Origin: Thiohalocapsa sp.
GTDB lineage: Bacteria > Pseudomonadota > Gammaproteobacteria > Chromatiales > Chromatiaceae
Direction: 5' to 3'
Assembly (NCBI RefSeq): GCF_022340605.1
Contig: NZ_JAJDNQ010000105.1
Location: forward strand, 29,761-93,760
Length of the DNA: 64,000 bases
Shown piece by piece: positions 46,053 to 55,577 of this stretch; the stretch's first letter is position 1, and each line of letters opens with the position of its first letter. The notes under the pieces are model-generated. The model worked only from the letters and a program-made list of their open reading frames with translations, was not told the DNA's origin and made no database searches. The position numbers were made by a program, and so were the translations under genes.

Positions 46053-47474
46053 TCAGCCGGTGACGAAGATGCGGATACCGCGCGGCGGGACCCGCACCTC
46101 GTCTGTCTTGCGCCGGGCGGCCGCGCCAGGCTGCGACTTGTCGCCGGCCGGCTTCTCGGCCGCTTTCTCGCTCGGCTTCGATGCGGGCGTGATCTCGCGA
46201 ATGTCCTCCGGCGCGGCGCCGAGCAACTCGGCGATGCTGGCGCCGTGCTGGCTCTGGGATTTCTTTCGGTCTGGGTTGATCAGCGCCAGGCTCCGTTGCG
46301 AGCCATTGCGGGCGCGGCGCAGCAGTCCCATTAACGGTTGGTCTTCGGCCGTGACCCGCTCCTGCGGGCCTTCTTCGTTCAGCACCGGCGTGGCGGCCTT
46401 CATGGCATTGATGCGGCGGATGTCGTCGCTGATGTCGAAGGGCGAGTCGGCGCGGCCGGTGTCCCAGTCGTCCGGGGTCGTTTTCACCACGTGCAGCCGC
46501 TGCTTGAAGCCGAATTCATAGCCGATGGGCATCATGACGCCGGTGGAGAAGACGGCCGCGAACAGGTAGCGGAAGCGCGATTCGCGCGCGCTGCCGCGGG
46601 TCTCGGCGGCGAGGCGCGGCGTGTCGTGGCTCTCCGGGAAGGCGATGGACGGCGCGAGATCGCGAAAGCGTTCGTACTGCTCCAACAGCCAGTCCTGGCG
46701 GAAGTCCCACCACTTGGCGCTGTTGAACAGGTAGTCGAAGCCGGCGCCGCCGAGTTGCTCGATGTCCTCCGCCGGCGCGCCCAGGCTCTCGGCGAAGAAG
46801 CGCGCGTCCGGTACCTCGGCGCGGGCGCTGTCGATGAGCCGCCGCCAGACGGCGCCCGGCACCTTGTAGGCCGCATCGCAGCGAAAGCCCGCGAAGCCGA
46901 GGCCGAGATAGCGGCGGATCAGGTCCTCCCAGTAGGCGAGCATCGCATCGCGCGCCGGGCGCTCGCTGTAGTCGAGCTCGGCGAGGTCCTCCCAGACGGT
47001 GACCTGGTCCGGGTCGTCCAGGTCGGCCACCGACGGCGAGCGGATAGCGCCGTCGGCGTCCTTCGCGAACCACTCCGGGTGCGTGTCCACCAGCACGCCG
47101 TCGCGGGCGCTGTGGTTGATGACCAGATCCAGCATCACGCGGATGCCCGCCTCGCCAGCAGCGGCGCAGAAGTCCCGCAGCAGGGCGTCGGCGTCGGCGC
47201 CCTCGCCGCTACCGTCGGGCAGGAGCAGGGGGTGCAGGCGGCGCGCGTCCTTGATGGCGTAGAGGCTGCCGGAGGCGCCGGGCAGGTGCACCGGATTCAG
47301 GAAGATCCAGTCGAAGCCCATGCCGGCGATGGCCGGTAGCCGCTCGTGCCAGCGTGGCACCGGGCCGAGCAGGGTGGGGAACAGGTTGTAGATGCGGGGA
47401 CCCTGTGGCCGGTCGGTTGGGGCCGGGTCGGTCGGGGCACCAGCGGCTTGGGTCGGCTCAGTGTCGGCGGCCAT
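46053..47474 (-). CDS. GlgE-like GH13 glycosidase/maltosyltransferase catalytic domain
   Basis: A 473-residue GH13 protein. Conserved blocks match GlgE: RIYNLFPTLLGPVPRWHERL, GFDWIFLNPVHLPGASGSLY, LDLVINHSARDG, nucleophile Asp in GFRCDAAYKVPG, acid Glu in FFAESLGAP and the transition-state Asp in PESHDTPRLA. GlgE transfers maltose from maltose 1-phosphate to alpha-1,4-glucan. Full GlgE is about 660-700 residues with an N-terminal domain; here the barrel begins near residue 25, so that domain is missing. The C-terminus is Lys/Ala/Pro-rich. Whether it uses maltose 1-phosphate or is an amylase-like hydrolase is open. Last gene of the minus-strand glucan run. Confidence 0.8.
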   Translation of the reverse strand: MAADTEPTQAAGAPTDPAPTDRPQGPRIYNLFPTLLGPVPRWHERLPAIAGMGFDWIFLNPVHLPGASGSLYAIKDARRLHPLLLPDGSGEGADADALLRDFCAAAGEAGIRVMLDLVINHSARDGVLVDTHPEWFAKDADGAIRSPSVADLDDPDQVTVWEDLAELDYSERPARDAMLAYWEDLIRRYLGLGFAGFRCDAAYKVPGAVWRRLIDSARAEVPDARFFAESLGAPAEDIEQLGGAGFDYLFNSAKWWDFRQDWLLEQYERFRDLAPSIAFPESHDTPRLAAETRGSARESRFRYLFAAVFSTGVMMPIGYEFGFKQRLHVVKTTPDDWDTGRADSPFDISDDIRRINAMKAATPVLNEEGPQERVTAEDQPLMGLLRRARNGSQRSLALINPDRKKSQSQHGASIAELLGAAPEDIREITPASKPSEKAAEKPAGDKSQPGAAARRKTDEVRVPPRGIRIFVTG

Positions 47475-47516
47475 GCTGCTTGGCTCCTCTGCGTGGCGGG
47501 TGGGCGGATCGCGTCG

Positions 47517-48248
47517 TCAGCGGTCGCTGGCGAGGCGCTGCGAAAGCGCTAGCGCGTTTCGTGCCGCATAGCCCGCCTGGTCGTTGTCGAAATAGCAGTA
47601 GACGTCGAGCCCGCGGCCGAGCCAGCGCGAAATCTGCTCGGCCCAGTGGTCCAGCGCCGCGGCGTCGTAGTTGCCGCGGTAGGCGCCGTCCGGGCCGTGC
47701 AGGCGGATGTAGACGAAGTCCGCGGTGACCTCGGCCGGGGACAGATAGCCGTCCAGCTCGTAGATGCAGAAGGCGGCGTTGTGAGCGGTCAGCAGCGCCA
47801 GCACGGCGGCGTCGATCCAGCTGCGGTCGCGCAGCTCGAAGGCCCAGCGATGGCGCGCTTCCAGCGTGTCCAGGAACGCCCCGAGCCGCTCGGTGTTGCG
47901 GTGCCAGCGCGGCGGGAGCTGGAACAGGATGGGGCCGAGCTGCTCGCCCAGCGCGTCCATGCGCGCGACGAACCCCGGCACGTTGTCGCCCGGGTCCTTC
48001 AGCTTCTTCATGTGCGTGATGTAGCGGCTCGCCTTGGTGGCGAAGACGAAGCCCGGCGGCACCGTCTCCCGCCACTTCACGAGGGTGTCCGCGTCCGGCA
48101 GCTTGTAGAACGTGTTGTCGATCTCGACGCTGCCAAGGCGCCCGGCGTAGTGGCCGAGCCGCCCGCCGGGCGGCAGCCCGGCCGGGTAGAAGGGGCCGTG
48201 CCAGTGGTCGTAGGACCAGCCGGAGGTGCCGATGTAAGGGGCCGCCAT
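47517..48248 (-). CDS. DUF72 (YecE-like) family protein
   Basis: A 243-residue TIM-barrel-like protein of the DUF72 family, biochemical role unknown. Typical blocks: YIGTSGWSYDHWHGPFYPAG, VEIDNTFYKLP, FVFATKASRYITHMKKLKDP, LGPILFQLPPRWHRN, WAFELRDRSWID and YIRLHGPDGAYRGNYD. The ATG at 48248 lies two bases after the MalQ-TreY stop; a TTG six bases earlier would overlap it. DUF72 genes recur beside trehalose and glucan genes in proteobacteria, which suggests a link without proving it. Confidence 0.88.
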   Translation of the reverse strand: MAAPYIGTSGWSYDHWHGPFYPAGLPPGGRLGHYAGRLGSVEIDNTFYKLPDADTLVKWRETVPPGFVFATKASRYITHMKKLKDPGDNVPGFVARMDALGEQLGPILFQLPPRWHRNTERLGAFLDTLEARHRWAFELRDRSWIDAAVLALLTAHNAAFCIYELDGYLSPAEVTADFVYIRLHGPDGAYRGNYDAAALDHWAEQISRWLGRGLDVYCYFDNDQAGYAARNALALSQRLASDR

Positions 48249-48250
48249 GG

Positions 48251-51200
48251 TCAACCGGCACGCGCGCCGGCGTCCTCGGTTGTCAGCAGCCCCACCGGGA
48301 AGCGGCCCAGCACGTCGGCCGCGCGCAGGCAGGTGCGGTTGCCGTCGCCGGCGTCCAGCGTGCCGCCGCCGAGCCGGTCCACCCAGTGCCGGCCGGGCAC
48401 GTCGATCAGGGTCGTCTCCCAGCCCGGATGCGCGAAGGGGTCCACGTGCGCCGCTTTGCTCAGGTCCGGGGACACGTGCCTGGCGTTGCTGGGCTCGTGC
48501 CCCAGCACCAGCGGCGCCAAGAGCCGCGGCGCCAGCGCCACCGCGGCGCGGCCCTCGTGCACGCGGGCGAAGGCGAGCAGGTGCCCGGCGAGCGGCCCCG
48601 CCACGGCCAGCGGCAGGTAGTCGCCGGCGGCGAACAGCGCCGGTGCCTCGGCACGCAGGCGCAGCGCCTGGCGGATCAGGTGCAGCTTGGCGCTGCCGTC
48701 GGCCGCATGCCAGGCGGGTGGGTCTGCCGGCGCGTCCGCTGCGGGCGTCGGCAGCCCCGCCAGCAGCGCCCGGCGCTGGTCGAAATCCACCGGACGGCGG
48801 TTGTCAGGGTCCACCAGGCTCAGGTTCCACAGCTCGCAGCCCTGGTAGATGTCGGGCACGCCGGGGGCGGTGAGTCGGAGCAGCGCCAGGGTCAGGCTGT
48901 TCAGCAGGCCGAGCCGGGCCACCGGCCGCAGGAAGCCGATGAAGTCCTCCAGGAAGGCGGCACTGCGTGCGGGGTCGGTGACGGCGTCCACGAAGGCCGC
49001 GAGCGCCGCCTCGTACTGCGGGTCCGCATTGGTCCAGGCGGTGTGCAGCTTGGACTCCTTGGCGGCCTTGGCCATGTAGGCGTCGATGCGCCCGCGCAGC
49101 GCTTGCAGTCCGTCCGCGTCGTTGAGTTCGATGGTGTCCGGCTGCGGCCAGACGCCCACCAGGGTCTGGTAGAGCAGGTACTCGGTGTTGGCGTCCGGGA
49201 TGGTGCCGCCGGCCTCATCGATGCGGTGCAGGCGGCGGTTCAGCAGAACCCAGCGCTGCGCCCGCGTGCACCACAGCCGCGGCAATTCCGAGAGCACGGC
49301 GAGGCGCGCGCGCACGTCCTCGGAGCGCTTGCTGTCGTGGGTGGAGCCCGCCAGCAGGGCGTTCGGCCACTCTGCCCGGCGCCGGGCGCAGGCACGGTGG
49401 AAGGCGTCCGGGTCGAGACCGAAGCGGCGCGGCTCACCGCCCACCTCGTTCAACGACACCAGCCGGTGCCAGCGGTAGAAGGCGGTGTCCTCGACGCCCT
49501 TGGCCATCACCGGCGCGGTGTATTGCTGGAACTTGATGGCGAGCCGCAGCACCCGCGCGCGGTAGGGCTCGGGCTTGCCGTCGGCGATATCCGTCAGCAG
49601 CACGTCGCGCACGAAGTCGAACACGCTGAGGTCTGCCATGGGGCTGCGCCGCCGTGCCTCGGAGACCGCCTTGAGGACCTGATGGCGGTCGGCGTCGGTG
49701 CCGCCGCGGGCCGACAGGTAGGTGCGGTAGACCGGGAAGCAGGCCACCACCTCCATCAGCGCGGTGCGCAGCGCGTCCAGGGTGTAGTCGCGGGTGTGCG
49801 GGTCCATTTCGGCGATGCGCGAGAGCTCGCTGGCCAGCACGTGCAGCTCGCTGGAGAGCATGTTGCGCATCACCAGGCGCTTGGCGTGGTAGGTCTCGTC
49901 GGCGAAGTCGATGTCGCGGGCGCTCAGCTCGTGGTAGCACTGGGTCAGCGCGTCGGCGCCGTCGGGGTCGGTGATGAGCGCATCGCAGAGGGTCGCGAAG
50001 TCGTAGCCGGTGGTGCCGTGCACCGGCCAGTCGGTGCGCAGTTGCTCGTCGCCCACCAGGATCTTCTCGGCCAGCAGGTAGAGGGGGCGGTCGTCGTTGC
50101 GCACGTGCCGCTGCGGTGCGAGCGCCGCCGCGGCGCGCCGCTGCAGGGTCTCGAAATAGGCCCGTGGGTCGTAGAGCCCGTCCGGGTGGTCGATGCGCAA
50201 CCCGGCGATGCGCCCCGCGCCGATGAGCTTCAGTACCAGCGCATGGACGGCGTCGAAGGTGGGCGGGTACTCCATGCGCAGCGCGGCGAGGTCGTTGATG
50301 TCGAAGAAGCGCCGGTAGTTGATCTCGTCCGCGGCCACGCGCCAGTGCGCTAGCCGGTAGGCCTGTGCCTCCAGCAGGGCATGCAGCCGGGCGGTGTCGG
50401 CGGGGCGGCCCTCGGCGCCGTTGTAGGCCGTGAGGCAGTCCTCGACGTAGCGGGCGAGGTCGGCGCTGCCGGCGCAGAGCTCGGCGAGCCGCGCCTTGTG
50501 CAGCTCCTTGTCGCGGCGCCGCTCGGCCAGCGATGCCTCGTCCAGCGCATCCCGCGGCGGCAGGTTGCCGAAGGCGGTGACCAGGCTCTCGAAGGCGGCG
50601 AGGGGCTCGGCGGCCTCGCTCGCGGCTGCCCTGGCCGGCTCGCTGCCGTTGCCGGCGCCGAGCCGCTCGCGCAGCGCCGGCAGCCCGGGGGCGAGGATGC
50701 GCGGGTACTCGCGCGGGTCGATGGGGAAGCGGTGCTCGTAGTAGGCGACGTGAAAGGCGCCGTCCTCGACGTGCAGCACAAGCTCGCCGCGGTCGAGCAC
50801 CTCGCCGTAGTGTCCGCCCAGCACCGGCACCAGCACCTTGCCGTGCAGTTCCTGCTTCAGGGGCTGCCAGTCGATGTCGAAGAAGGGGGCATGCTCGGCG
50901 GCTTGGCCGTTCTCCAGCACGTCCAGCCACCAGGCGTTACCGGCGCCCATGATGCCGACGTGGTTGGGCACCATGTCCAGGATCTGGCCCATGCCGTGCT
51001 CCGCCAGCGCGGCGCAGAAGCGCTCATAGTCGTGCGGGCTGCCGAGCTCCGGGTTGAGCCGGTCGTGTGCCACCACGTCGTAGCCGTGGGTGCTGCCGGG
51101 CCTGGCCTCCAGGTAGGGCGAGCAGTAGACATGGCTGATGCCGAGCGCGGCCAGGTAGGGCACCAGCGCCGTTGCCGCCGCGAAGCCGAAGCCCGCGTGC

Positions 51201-53602
51201 AGTTGCAGCCGGTAGGTGGCGCGGGGGATGACGGGTGCGAGCGGCGGCTGACCCACGATTTGCGGCGCCGGCGTCGCGGCCGTGCCGGCGGTCGGCGCCG
51301 TGGTGGACGCCGTGCCTTCGTTGCGGGCGCCGGCCACCGCCTCCAGGAGGGCGGTGATGTCCGGCTGCTCCGCCCAGTGCTCCAGGGCCAGGGGCTGGCG
51401 CCGGCGCCAGTTGGGATGGGCCGGACTGCTGCCGGGCAGGTTCATCTGCTCGGTCTCGCCGAGCAGGTCCGCGGTCTGCACCAGCAGCAGCTGCGACGGC
51501 GCGCGCGCGAGATAGACCTGGATGGCATTCAGGTGCGCGGGGGTCAGGGTCGGCAGCGCCACCGGGTCGGCACCGCCGTCCGGCGGCAGCAGGCCGGCGC
51601 GCTCCAGCGCCAGCAGCAGCCGGGCGCGGTCGTTGGTGCGCGCGAGCAGGCGCTGGGCGTAGTCCGCGTCGGTGCGGAAGAGCCCGAGCGCGCGGCGCCG
51701 CTCCAGGTCGACGCCGGTCCAGAAGCCCTGCAGCGGCGGCAGGTCGTGGGTGCCGGCGGTCACCAGCGCGGCGGCCGGAAAGTCCGCCGGCGGCAGGAAG
51801 CCGCCCTCGGCGTCGCGCTCGAAGTAGAGCACGCGGGTGGACAGCAGCCCCCAGTCCCGCATGGCCGCGCGCACGGCGTCCGGCACCGTGCCCAGGTCCT
51901 CGCCGATGATGAGGCAGCGGTTGCGCACGCTCTCCAGCGCGAGCACGCCGAGCAGGTCGTGGAACGGGTAGGTCAGGTAGGTGGCCGCATCCGGTGCCGT
52001 GCCCGCGGGCACCAGGAAGAGCCGCAGCAGGCCCATGACGTGGTCGATGCGCAGCGCCCCCGCGCCGCGCATGTTGGCGCGCAGCTCCGCGGCGAAAGGT
52101 GCGTAGGCGGCCTCGCGCAGGCGTTGGGGGTGCCAGGCAAGCACCCGCCAGTCCTGGCCCTTGGGGCTGAAGTCGTCCGGTGGGGCCCCGACGTGGGCGT
52201 CGGCCACGTAGCGCGCCGGCGCCTCCCAGCGGTCGGCGCCGTCCGGCGCGGCGCCGACGGCGAGATCCAGGCACAGCCCGTGCACCATGCCGAGCGCCTT
52301 GCAGCGGGCGGCGACGGCGTCGAGCTGCCGGCGTGCGAGCCATTGCAGCCAGGCGAAGAACTCCACCCGTTCCGCGTGCTCGCGCGCGAAGTCTCGCACC
52401 GCCGGCGATTCGGGGTCGCGATAAGCCCCGGGCCAGGTCTCGAAGCCCCCTGCTGGGCTCTCGTCCTCAGTTTGCCGGCCGTTCGGTCCGGTTGCCTGCT
52501 CGTCCGGGGGCTCGGCCTCGTGTCCGGTGCCGTGCTCGGCCAGATACTCGGCCAGCGTCTGGAACAGTGCGAAGCGTCCGAGCGCCTCGCCCTCCGCGTC
52601 GCGGAAGGCGCCGAAGGCCCGCGTGCGCTCGTCATCGGCGCCGTTGTGCCCGGCGCGGACAGACCGAAACAGCCGCGCCAGTATGTCCAGCTTCGCCGCG
52701 GCGACGCCGCGGTAGTCCACCAGCTCGGCGCCGCGCAGGGCGCGCAGTCCGGCCTGGAACGCGCCGCTGTCGAGGTAGGCGCGCACGTCCGCGCAGTCGG
52801 CGAGCTCCGGCAGCGCCTCCACGTCGATGAACAGCGGGTTGAGCCAGCGCCGGCTGGACGGGCGATAGGGGTCACAGCGCTCCGGCGCCGCCAGGAACAG
52901 GGCGTGCAGCGGGCTCAGCGCCACCATGTCGGCGCCGGCCGCCGCGGTGAGCTCCACCAGCCGGGTCAGGTCGGTGAAGTCGCCGATGCCCCAGTTGTGC
53001 GCCGAGCGCAGCGCGTGGAGCTGGGTCGCCAGGCCCCAGGCGCGCGCCGGACCGTCGTCCGGGTACCAGCACCGTGCCGGCGCGACGATGAGGGTAGTCT
53101 CGGCGATGGGCTCGCTGGCCGTGGTGTCCGCCCCGGCGAAGAGCACCAGGCGGTGGTAGCCGAGTCGCTCCGGCGGCGTGATCGGGAGCTGCCGGCGCAG
53201 CCAAGGCGTGCCGTGCAGCTCGCGGGTGGCGGCCGCGGGGACGGCGCCGAGGTCGATGGTGGTCTCCGTGCTGCGGCCGTCCTCTGCGGTGAGCACGAGC
53301 CGCACGGTGTCCGTCCCGGCCTGTCCATGCAGGTCTTGGGGCAGGGCCAGCGGCAGCCGCGGTGGCGGGTCGCCCTGGCGGTGCACCAAGACCGGCGGCA
53401 GCCGGCGCGCCCAGTCGTGGTCGATGGCAGCGGCGAGGCTCGCCCGCTCGGTGCCGGTGTCCCCGGCGGCGACGCCGAGCGCCCGCAGCAGGCTGCGGCG
53501 GGTGGCGTCGTCAACCCGGTGCACCTGGCCGAAGACGTCTTGGTACCTCGCGGCGATGCCGAAGTGCTCGCAAAGTCGGTCGAGGGCGTCGGATTCCTGC
53601 AT
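48251..53602 (-). CDS. Fused 4-alpha-glucanotransferase (MalQ) and maltooligosyltrehalose synthase (TreY)
   Basis: A single 1783-residue frame joins two GH enzymes. Residues 1 to about 755 are MalQ (GH77), with nucleophile Asp in GALRIDHVMGLLRLF, acid Glu in LIIGEDLGTVP and GTHDLPPLQGFW. An Ala/Thr/Pro-rich linker (about 755-785) leads to TreY (GH13_26) at about 785-1783. Its blocks include RATYRLQLHAGFGFAAA, LDMVPNHVG, nucleophile Asp in GLRIDHPDGLYDP, acid Glu in YLLAEKILVGDE and STHDSKRSEDVRARL. MalQ would remodel short maltodextrins into chains long enough for TreY, which turns the reducing end into a trehalosyl unit for TreZ. No frameshift is seen; both active sites look intact. treZ lies 37 bases upstream on the same strand. 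Confidence 0.93.
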   Translation of the reverse strand: MQESDALDRLCEHFGIAARYQDVFGQVHRVDDATRRSLLRALGVAAGDTGTERASLAAAIDHDWARRLPPVLVHRQGDPPPRLPLALPQDLHGQAGTDTVRLVLTAEDGRSTETTIDLGAVPAAATRELHGTPWLRRQLPITPPERLGYHRLVLFAGADTTASEPIAETTLIVAPARCWYPDDGPARAWGLATQLHALRSAHNWGIGDFTDLTRLVELTAAAGADMVALSPLHALFLAAPERCDPYRPSSRRWLNPLFIDVEALPELADCADVRAYLDSGAFQAGLRALRGAELVDYRGVAAAKLDILARLFRSVRAGHNGADDERTRAFGAFRDAEGEALGRFALFQTLAEYLAEHGTGHEAEPPDEQATGPNGRQTEDESPAGGFETWPGAYRDPESPAVRDFAREHAERVEFFAWLQWLARRQLDAVAARCKALGMVHGLCLDLAVGAAPDGADRWEAPARYVADAHVGAPPDDFSPKGQDWRVLAWHPQRLREAAYAPFAAELRANMRGAGALRIDHVMGLLRLFLVPAGTAPDAATYLTYPFHDLLGVLALESVRNRCLIIGEDLGTVPDAVRAAMRDWGLLSTRVLYFERDAEGGFLPPADFPAAALVTAGTHDLPPLQGFWTGVDLERRRALGLFRTDADYAQRLLARTNDRARLLLALERAGLLPPDGGADPVALPTLTPAHLNAIQVYLARAPSQLLLVQTADLLGETEQMNLPGSSPAHPNWRRRQPLALEHWAEQPDITALLEAVAGARNEGTASTTAPTAGTAATPAPQIVGQPPLAPVIPRATYRLQLHAGFGFAAATALVPYLAALGISHVYCSPYLEARPGSTHGYDVVAHDRLNPELGSPHDYERFCAALAEHGMGQILDMVPNHVGIMGAGNAWWLDVLENGQAAEHAPFFDIDWQPLKQELHGKVLVPVLGGHYGEVLDRGELVLHVEDGAFHVAYYEHRFPIDPREYPRILAPGLPALRERLGAGNGSEPARAAASEAAEPLAAFESLVTAFGNLPPRDALDEASLAERRRDKELHKARLAELCAGSADLARYVEDCLTAYNGAEGRPADTARLHALLEAQAYRLAHWRVAADEINYRRFFDINDLAALRMEYPPTFDAVHALVLKLIGAGRIAGLRIDHPDGLYDPRAYFETLQRRAAAALAPQRHVRNDDRPLYLLAEKILVGDEQLRTDWPVHGTTGYDFATLCDALITDPDGADALTQCYHELSARDIDFADETYHAKRLVMRNMLSSELHVLASELSRIAEMDPHTRDYTLDALRTALMEVVACFPVYRTYLSARGGTDADRHQVLKAVSEARRRSPMADLSVFDFVRDVLLTDIADGKPEPYRARVLRLAIKFQQYTAPVMAKGVEDTAFYRWHRLVSLNEVGGEPRRFGLDPDAFHRACARRRAEWPNALLAGSTHDSKRSEDVRARLAVLSELPRLWCTRAQRWVLLNRRLHRIDEAGGTIPDANTEYLLYQTLVGVWPQPDTIELNDADGLQALRGRIDAYMAKAAKESKLHTAWTNADPQYEAALAAFVDAVTDPARSAAFLEDFIGFLRPVARLGLLNSLTLALLRLTAPGVPDIYQGCELWNLSLVDPDNRRPVDFDQRRALLAGLPTPAADAPADPPAWHAADGSAKLHLIRQALRLRAEAPALFAAGDYLPLAVAGPLAGHLLAFARVHEGRAAVALAPRLLAPLVLGHEPSNARHVSPDLSKAAHVDPFAHPGWETTLIDVPGRHWVDRLGGGTLDAGDGNRTCLRAADVLGRFPVGLLTTEDAGARAG

Positions 53603-53639
53603 GGCGGCCGGGCTCCTGTGTCAAAACATCGTCAGGGCA

Positions 53640-55577
53640 TCAGGGACGTTGCGGTCGCGCGTGCGACGCTTCCGTCGCGGCGTCTGTCCCCGTGTCCAGG
53701 TACCAGACCACGGTCCACCCCGGCAGCCGGCCGCCGGCGATGGCGGGTCCGGCATCGCCCGGCTCCAGGTGCAGCGTTTCGCCGGCGGATTCTGGTGGCG
53801 GGAGTGGTGCGGGCAGCTCGGTATCGTCAAGGTTGGCCACGAGCGTCAGCAGGCTGCCGTCGCCGAGCGTCCAGCGCACCAGGAGTCCGGTGTCGCGGAT
53901 GAGCTGGGCGCTGGCCGCATAGCCGTCCACGCCCGCGAGACGCGGGACGATCTCGGCCCGGCGCAGCGCCAGCAGGTGCCGGTGCAGGTCCAGCCACGCG
54001 TGGTGCAGCGGTGCGTCCAGCGCCGACCAGTCCAGCCGCGAGCGTTCGAAGGTGTCGGGATCGTTCGGGTCCGGGATGGCCTGTCGGGCGGCTTCGTCGG
54101 CAAACTGCGCGAAGCGCGCGAACTCCCGCCGGCGGCCGTCGGTGACCGCCTGGGCGAGGTCGGCGCCGAAGTCGCAGAAGAACAAAAACGGCTGCTCGGC
54201 GGCGAATTCCTGCCCCATGAACAACAGCGGCGGCGATGGTGCCAGGAGCAATATCGCGGTGGCCGCGCGCAGGGCGCGCTCGGAGGTCAGCCGGCTCAGG
54301 CGCTCGCCGAAGGCGCGATTGCCCACTTGGTCGTGGTTCTGCAGGAAGCTCACGAACGCCGTTGGCGGCAGGTGGCCGCTGGGCTCGCCGCGGTGCTCGC
54401 CGTGGCGGAAGTCGGACCGCTCGCCCTGGTAGCCGAAGCCCTCGGCCAGGCAGCGGGCGAACCAGAAGGTTGGGGAGCTGGCCGGGAACTCGGCGTAGTC
54501 GGCGTAGTAGCCGTCCGTCTGGCCGGTGAGCAGGACGTGGGCGGCGTGGTGCAGGTCGTCGTTCCATTGCGCCGCGTACCAGCGGGGGCTGCCGTCGGGG
54601 CGTCGCTCCAGGTGGCGAGCGGCGTTGGCGTCGTTCTCCAGCACCAGGTGGACGAGACGCTCGCGGCCGGGGCCGGCGGCGACCGCCTCCGCCAGCTCGG
54701 TGAGGATGTGTGGCTCGCTGTCGTCGGCGATGGCGTGCACGGCGTCCAGGCGCAGGCCGTCGAATTGGTATTCGTCGAGCCAAAACAGGGCGTTTTGGAT
54801 GAAGAAGTCCCGCACCGGACGGCTGTGGTCGCCGTCGTAGTTGATGCCGGCGCCCCAGGGGGTGTGATGGCGCTCGGTGAAGAATTGCGGCGCGTACAGG
54901 TGCAGGTAGTTGCCCTCGGGGCCGAAGTGGTTGTAGACCACATCCAGAAACACCATCAGCCCCAGCGCATGGGCATTTACAACCAGGGCCTTGAGGTCTT
55001 CAGGGCGACCGTAGGCGGCCAGCGGCGCGAACGGGTAGACGCCGTCGTAGCCCCAGCCGCGGCTGCCGGGGAAGGCCGCCACCGGCATCAGCTCCACGGC
55101 CGTGACGCCGAGATCCGCGAGATACGACAGGCGCCGGGCGGCGCCGGCGAAGGTGCCCTCCGGCGAGAAGGCGCCCAGGTGCAGCTCGTAGAAGACCGCC
55201 GTCTCCCACGGGCGGCCGCGCCAGCCACTGCCGCTGGCATCGTCGGGCCAGCGGAAGGCGGCGGGGTCGATGACCTCGCTGGGTCCGTGCACCCCCTGCG
55301 GCTGGAAGCGCGAGGCCGGGTCCGGCACCGCCAGCCCGGGCTCGGCGTGCGGGCCGGCGATGCGGAATTGATAGCGGCTGCCGGGGCCGGCGAGCTCGGT
55401 GACGCGCTCGAACCAGCCGTCGCCGGCAGCGGCCATGTCCAGCAGGTGCCGCGGCGCGTTGGGCCCGGTCAGCTCCAGGGCCACCCGCTCCGCGGCGGGC
55501 GCCCAGAGGCGGAAGCGCACGGCACCGTCGGCCCTGAGCCGGGCACCGAAGTGCAGGTTGTGTTGGCGGTGGCTCAT
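53640..55577 (-). CDS. treZ: Malto-oligosyltrehalose trehalohydrolase
   Basis: A 645-residue GH13 enzyme that releases trehalose from maltooligosyltrehalose. An N-terminal CBM48/E-set domain (FGARLRADGAVRFRLWAPAA) precedes the barrel: YELHLGAFSPEGTF, LDVVYNHFGPEGNYL, nucleophile Asp in DGLRLDAVHAI, acid Glu in LVLENDANA and QNHDQVGNRAFGERL. The ATG at 55577 begins the conserved segment; the frame continues upstream through a tandem repeat but without resemblance. First gene of the minus-strand run, 37 bases from malQ-treY, and divergent from treS across 577 bases. Confidence 0.95.
   Translation of the reverse strand: MSHRQHNLHFGARLRADGAVRFRLWAPAAERVALELTGPNAPRHLLDMAAAGDGWFERVTELAGPGSRYQFRIAGPHAEPGLAVPDPASRFQPQGVHGPSEVIDPAAFRWPDDASGSGWRGRPWETAVFYELHLGAFSPEGTFAGAARRLSYLADLGVTAVELMPVAAFPGSRGWGYDGVYPFAPLAAYGRPEDLKALVVNAHALGLMVFLDVVYNHFGPEGNYLHLYAPQFFTERHHTPWGAGINYDGDHSRPVRDFFIQNALFWLDEYQFDGLRLDAVHAIADDSEPHILTELAEAVAAGPGRERLVHLVLENDANAARHLERRPDGSPRWYAAQWNDDLHHAAHVLLTGQTDGYYADYAEFPASSPTFWFARCLAEGFGYQGERSDFRHGEHRGEPSGHLPPTAFVSFLQNHDQVGNRAFGERLSRLTSERALRAATAILLLAPSPPLLFMGQEFAAEQPFLFFCDFGADLAQAVTDGRRREFARFAQFADEAARQAIPDPNDPDTFERSRLDWSALDAPLHHAWLDLHRHLLALRRAEIVPRLAGVDGYAASAQLIRDTGLLVRWTLGDGSLLTLVANLDDTELPAPLPPPESAGETLHLEPGDAGPAIAGGRLPGWTVVWYLDTGTDAATEASHARPQRP

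Noticed and set aside
50381..53902. 1173-codon plus-strand frame opposite malQ-treY
   Set aside because: The minus frame encodes two complete enzymes with catalytic residues; the opposite frame has no motif and follows codon-position GC bias.
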